From assembly GCA_017163975.1 (NCBI GenBank), contig JAFFSR010000265.1, forward strand, positions 62,001 to 126,000: DNA of 64,000 bases. Direction: 5' to 3'. This document shows, in pieces, positions 61,840 to 64,000 of the stretch (position 1 is its first letter; each line of letters begins with the position of its first letter). A program made the translations under genes and the position numbers. Origin of the DNA: Anastatus disparis (taxonomy: Eukaryota > Arthropoda > Insecta > Hymenoptera > Eupelmidae). Under the pieces are notes generated by a model, which worked only from the letters and a program-made list of their open reading frames with translations, was not told the DNA's origin and did no database searches.

Positions 61840-61956
61840 CGTTGCCTTTTTCCTTGAGCTCGTTCTTTCTTGATGTGTAATAATGTCACCAAAGACGAGC
61901 TTTGATCTCTTGCACATATGCGCGCTCGTATATAATCCTGCTCGTCCGAGAGCGCC
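61840..61956 (-). CDS. Candidate exon, 117 nt, unknown protein
   Basis: On the minus strand ttttatgttccgataatag precedes 61956 and a strong donor, caacg|gtgagt, follows 61840. Two frames are open throughout. The one-base-start frame reads ALSDEQDYIRARICARDQSS then SLVTLLHIKKERAQGKRQ, which looks protein-like. The phase-0 frame reads GALGRAGLYTSAHMCKRSKL then VFGDIITHQERTSSRKKAT. The one-base frame joins in phase to the candidate at 62118-62256 over a 161-nt intron. The downstream partner is uncertain (58307 or about 58961). No family recognised. Confidence 0.32.
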
Positions 61957-62117
61957 CTATTATCGGAACATAAAAAAATTTTCACATGCAGTAGTTAGAA
62001 GAAGCACAGTTGATTTTATTAACTATAAAATTCAACACTATAAGCGTCGTTCAAAATTCTATTGTGACCGGTATTAAACACTCGTTTTTCTTTGGATTTA
62101 AACACGTACATACTTAC

Positions 62118-62256
62118 GCACAAACCAAAGCACTAAAAACGCTTTTTTTCATCTGTTTTTCATAATCCACGTTTACGTACATTAGCCGTCGCGTATAACT
62201 TTGATTTTCTGCAGATTTACACACGAAAACCAATGACTTTTCTCTTCTCTGGCTTA
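62118..62256 (-). CDS. Candidate exon, 139 nt, unknown protein
   Basis: The minus-strand donor tgtgc|gtaagt at 62117 is strong. The acceptor cctattatag at 62257 has a poor pyrimidine tract. With a two-base start the whole exon is open: SQRREKSLVFVCKSAENQSY, then TRRLMYVNVDYEKQMKKSVF. An alternative is a first coding exon starting at ATG 62182-62180 (MYVNVDYEKQMKKSVFSALV). It joins in phase to 61840-61956. No family recognised. Confidence 0.27.
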
Positions 62257-62378
62257 CTATAATAGGCTTTTATCCTTCGTGCACATATACACGAAGAGGG
62301 CGGCGTGTCTTTTCTGTATATACACACAATATATGGTTAAAACTATTACTAAGTTCGACAACGCGCGGCGCAGCTTAC

Positions 62379-62481
62379 CAACTGTACGGGGCCAACAATC
62401 ATCCCATATATACAATATACCTATATACGCATATGAATTTATCACGAAAATGCCAAGAGATCTTAGCCTCGTTACGAACAT
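62379..62481 (-). CDS. Candidate first coding exon, signal-peptide-like
   Basis: ATG at 62481-62479 opens a 34-codon frame, MFVTRLRSLGIFVINSYAYI then GILYIWDDCWPRTV, which ends one base into a codon at the donor cagttg|gtaagc (62378). The start is a hydrophobic stretch with two early arginines, as in a signal peptide or anchor. The phase fits the next candidate exon over a 122-nt intron, but that acceptor is weak. It overlaps the 5' end of the plus-strand ORF at 62433. Confidence 0.22.
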
Positions 62482-62714
62482 TAGATGGCAGCATCGACCG
62501 AGCGCTATTGCTCATAAGTGCGAGTAAGACGGATAGATTCCTGCTGCTTTTAACTCGCGGAAACTACGCCGTTCTCATTTACTGTATTTCTATCCTTGTC
62601 GGACTTATTGCTGGGTCATACGAAAAACGAAAGAAGCCGAATGATTCCGATGTCGCACGAACGATTCAATATCAAGAGCACGACCCGCGCTGCATGGTAA
62701 AGAGAGGGATTTGA
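62433..62714 (+). CDS. Hypothetical 93-residue protein with one membrane segment
   Basis: This is an ATG-initiated intronless frame in roughly 47% GC DNA. The N-terminal 33 residues look helical and soluble (MNLSRKCQEILASLRTLDGS). A hydrophobic segment, residues about 49-66 (NYAVLIYCISILVGLIAGSY), is followed by EKRKKP, a positive-inside stop-transfer pattern. The C-terminus is polar (ending HDPRCMVKRGI). No family recognised. A gtaaga inside it (about 62523) could be a donor instead. The only nearby plus-strand AATAAA is about 580 bp downstream (63296). Upstream lies CpG-rich DNA. Confidence 0.3.
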   Translation: MNLSRKCQEILASLRTLDGSIDRALLLISASKTDRFLLLLTRGNYAVLIYCISILVGLIAGSYEKRKKPNDSDVARTIQYQEHDPRCMVKRGI

Positions 62715-63470
62715 GCGCGGCGCGGCAGTCACACACAGAGCAACCAGCTCACATAGGCCTCCTTTCACTAATACCAAACGATATTGTAACCCTCCTCCTC
62801 CCTCCGCACTCCACCGCTTCCTCTATATGCTAGAAGGTAAATGTCCCAGTTACGCACGTAGATCGCGCTCTCGTGTCTTGCCCGTTATCGACGTTTTTCA
62901 CTTGTGCGGCGCAAGCCGCGCGCTTTTGCCGTTAGCAATTCTCCGAGACCCCACGACCCAACAATTCTATCATTACTTTATTATTGTTATTCAACTTTCC
63001 TTTTCTTTATTTCTTTTGAGCTATTGTTTCAAGAATTAGTTTTTTTATTTTCACGATTTTGCACCAATTTTATCTAACCGATTGATTAAGCGACCTAAAT
63101 TAATATCATTTTTAATCGGTAAAACGATTTTTTGTAAATGACTTATTGTACTTCAATGAAATTAATATTGCATTTACAATTCAACTGAGATTGCATTGAG
63201 AAATAATAATACGTTTAAAAAAAAGAACTGTCATGTTAACGTTTACTTAGTATATTGTACGCTTACATCATTGCGTCTTTTAAGTACTTTTGCTAATAAA
63301 ATTTATTTTAAACCACGAAAATGTATAAAAGAACGATAATTATTCAAATTTTTCAATTTAATTTTTAAAATTGCAAAAAAATAATTTATTGTAAATTTGA
63401 TTTTTAATAAAAAGTTTATTTAAAAATACATATTTATATTAACGAAATATTTTTCTTTTTAATTTATTAT
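62715..63470. other. CpG-rich leader into AT-rich 3' flank of ANKRD39
   Basis: 62715-62960 is GC- and CpG-rich (gcgcggcgcggcag, gcaagccgcgcgc) with a plus-strand frame of little character. From 63040 it is AT-rich. AATAAA on the minus strand occurs at 63463-63468, 63415-63420 and 63385-63390, all plausible poly(A) signals for the ANKRD39 transcript. Confidence 0.5.
63385..63468 (-). terminator. ANKRD39 3' UTR with three AATAAA signals
   Basis: TTTATT on the plus strand at 63463-63468, 63415-63420 and 63385-63390 gives three minus-strand AATAAA hexamers within about 90 bp of the stop codon. The first lies 3 bp past the TAA and is too close to be likely. The second or third is the better choice. 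Confidence 0.5.
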
Positions 63471-63898
63471 TTAAGAGAATAAGTTACTTTTATCTTTTTT
63501 GTCAGCCAATTGTTTTGGAGTACATCCGTTTTTATCTATTAAATTTAAGTTGGTTTTGGGTATCAAAAGAATTGAAATTGAGTCACAATCAGACATGATT
63601 GATCTATGGAGTGCTGTAAAACCATCTGCATCCTGTATATTTACATCTGCATTAGCATTTAACAGTAATTTAATTATATCTAAATGTCTTTGTGTTGCTG
63701 CTCTGTGAAGAGCTGTTGCTTTTCCTGATCTAGTAATTGCATTGACATTAGCACCCCAATTTAAAAGTTCTTTACAAATTTTTTCATGGCCATTTCTAGC
63801 TGCATGGTGCAATGCAGTGTATCCTGCAGCATCTTGAACATCTGGAGAAGTACCTTTATTTAATAGGCTTCTTACTCTTTCCAAATCATTAGATTGTG
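63471..63898 (-). CDS. ANKRD39: ANKRD39-like ankyrin repeat protein, last exon
   Basis: This exon encodes the last 142 residues and ends at TAA 63473-63471. It begins two bases into a split Ala codon (acceptor ttttttatttatag at 63899-63900). Ankyrin units in order: QSNDLERVRSLLNKG; GYTALHHAARNGHEKICKEL with GANVN; TALHRAATQRHLDIIKLLLN with ADVN; GFTALHRSIMSDCDSISILL; and a partial NGCTPKQLADKK cap. The order, spacing and short total length, together with the DFERGIWSA exon upstream, match the small metazoan protein ANKRD39, a cytosolic or ciliary-associated adaptor-type protein whose biochemical role is poorly defined. The fourth unit has lost the usual AA and GH turn residues. The C-terminal tail DKSNLFS is lineage-specific. 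Confidence 0.92.
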
Positions 63899-63970
63899 CT
63901 ATAAATAAAAAATAAATTTTTATTTAATTTTTTAAGGACATTGTTACTGTCAATAAATATCAATACATAC
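63899..63970 (-). other. ANKRD39: ANKRD39 intron, 72 nt
   Basis: On the minus strand the donor is gcag|gtatgt and the acceptor tttttatttatag|cac. It splits an alanine codon after the first base (g + ca). The joined frame restores WSAAQSND, as expected for the family, which proves the intron. Its length is typical of small insect introns. Confidence 0.93.
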
Positions 63971-64000
63971 CTGCAGACCATATACCTCTTTCAAAATCTA
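63971..64000 (-). CDS. ANKRD39: ANKRD39-like protein, partial upstream exon
   Basis: The visible 30 bases translate as DFERGIWSA plus the first base of the split alanine codon. D-FERGIWSAA is the conserved start of the ankyrin region in ANKRD39 proteins. The start codon and N-terminus (usually about 25-35 residues before this point) lie beyond the right edge of the window. Confidence 0.92.

Overview
The window looks like AT-rich insect nuclear DNA. The evidence is spliced introns, an ankyrin-repeat gene of animal type, a 174-175 bp satellite, a tRNA-derived SINE, small inverted-repeat elements, and GAGA/CAG/TATATA-rich islands in an otherwise roughly 70% AT background. Frequent CpG in the islands would fit Hymenoptera, but the species cannot be fixed from sequence alone. 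No bacterial operon, CRISPR array, phage or plasmid feature is visible.

Layout: (1) 1-8150 is the right flank of a tandem satellite array of about 47 monomers. It has two monomer subtypes and a duplicated seven-monomer higher-order unit, and it decays at its right edge. (2) 8.15-57 kb is a very gene-poor stretch of AT-rich DNA interrupted by short islands of GA/CT, CAG/CAA, CpG and TATATAA sequence near 10.9, 14, 26, 36, 41, 45-46 and 53 kb. It carries three inverted-repeat elements (27.1, 28.2-28.6 and 42.66-42.87 kb), one SINE (31.4 kb), and isolated splice-like signals. The best of these are a minus-strand acceptor-donor fusion at 28.98 kb, typical of a recursive-splicing point in a long intron, and a plus-strand 42-nt phase-0 micro-exon at 16.3 kb. 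(3) 57-62.5 kb is more GC- and CpG-rich. It holds several minus-strand exon candidates whose splice phases agree, suggesting one or two unrecognised genes with promoters nearby, plus a plus-strand 93-residue ORF. (4) 63.47-64 kb holds the only confidently named gene: the 3' part of a minus-strand ANKRD39 homologue, running off the right edge.

Apart from ANKRD39, no coding call here is secure. Most computed ORFs lie in satellite, GA/CT or poly-A/T sequence and are treated as spurious. Exon candidates are given with low confidence and explicit phase arithmetic so that transcript data can decide. All identities, boundaries and counts were judged by eye.
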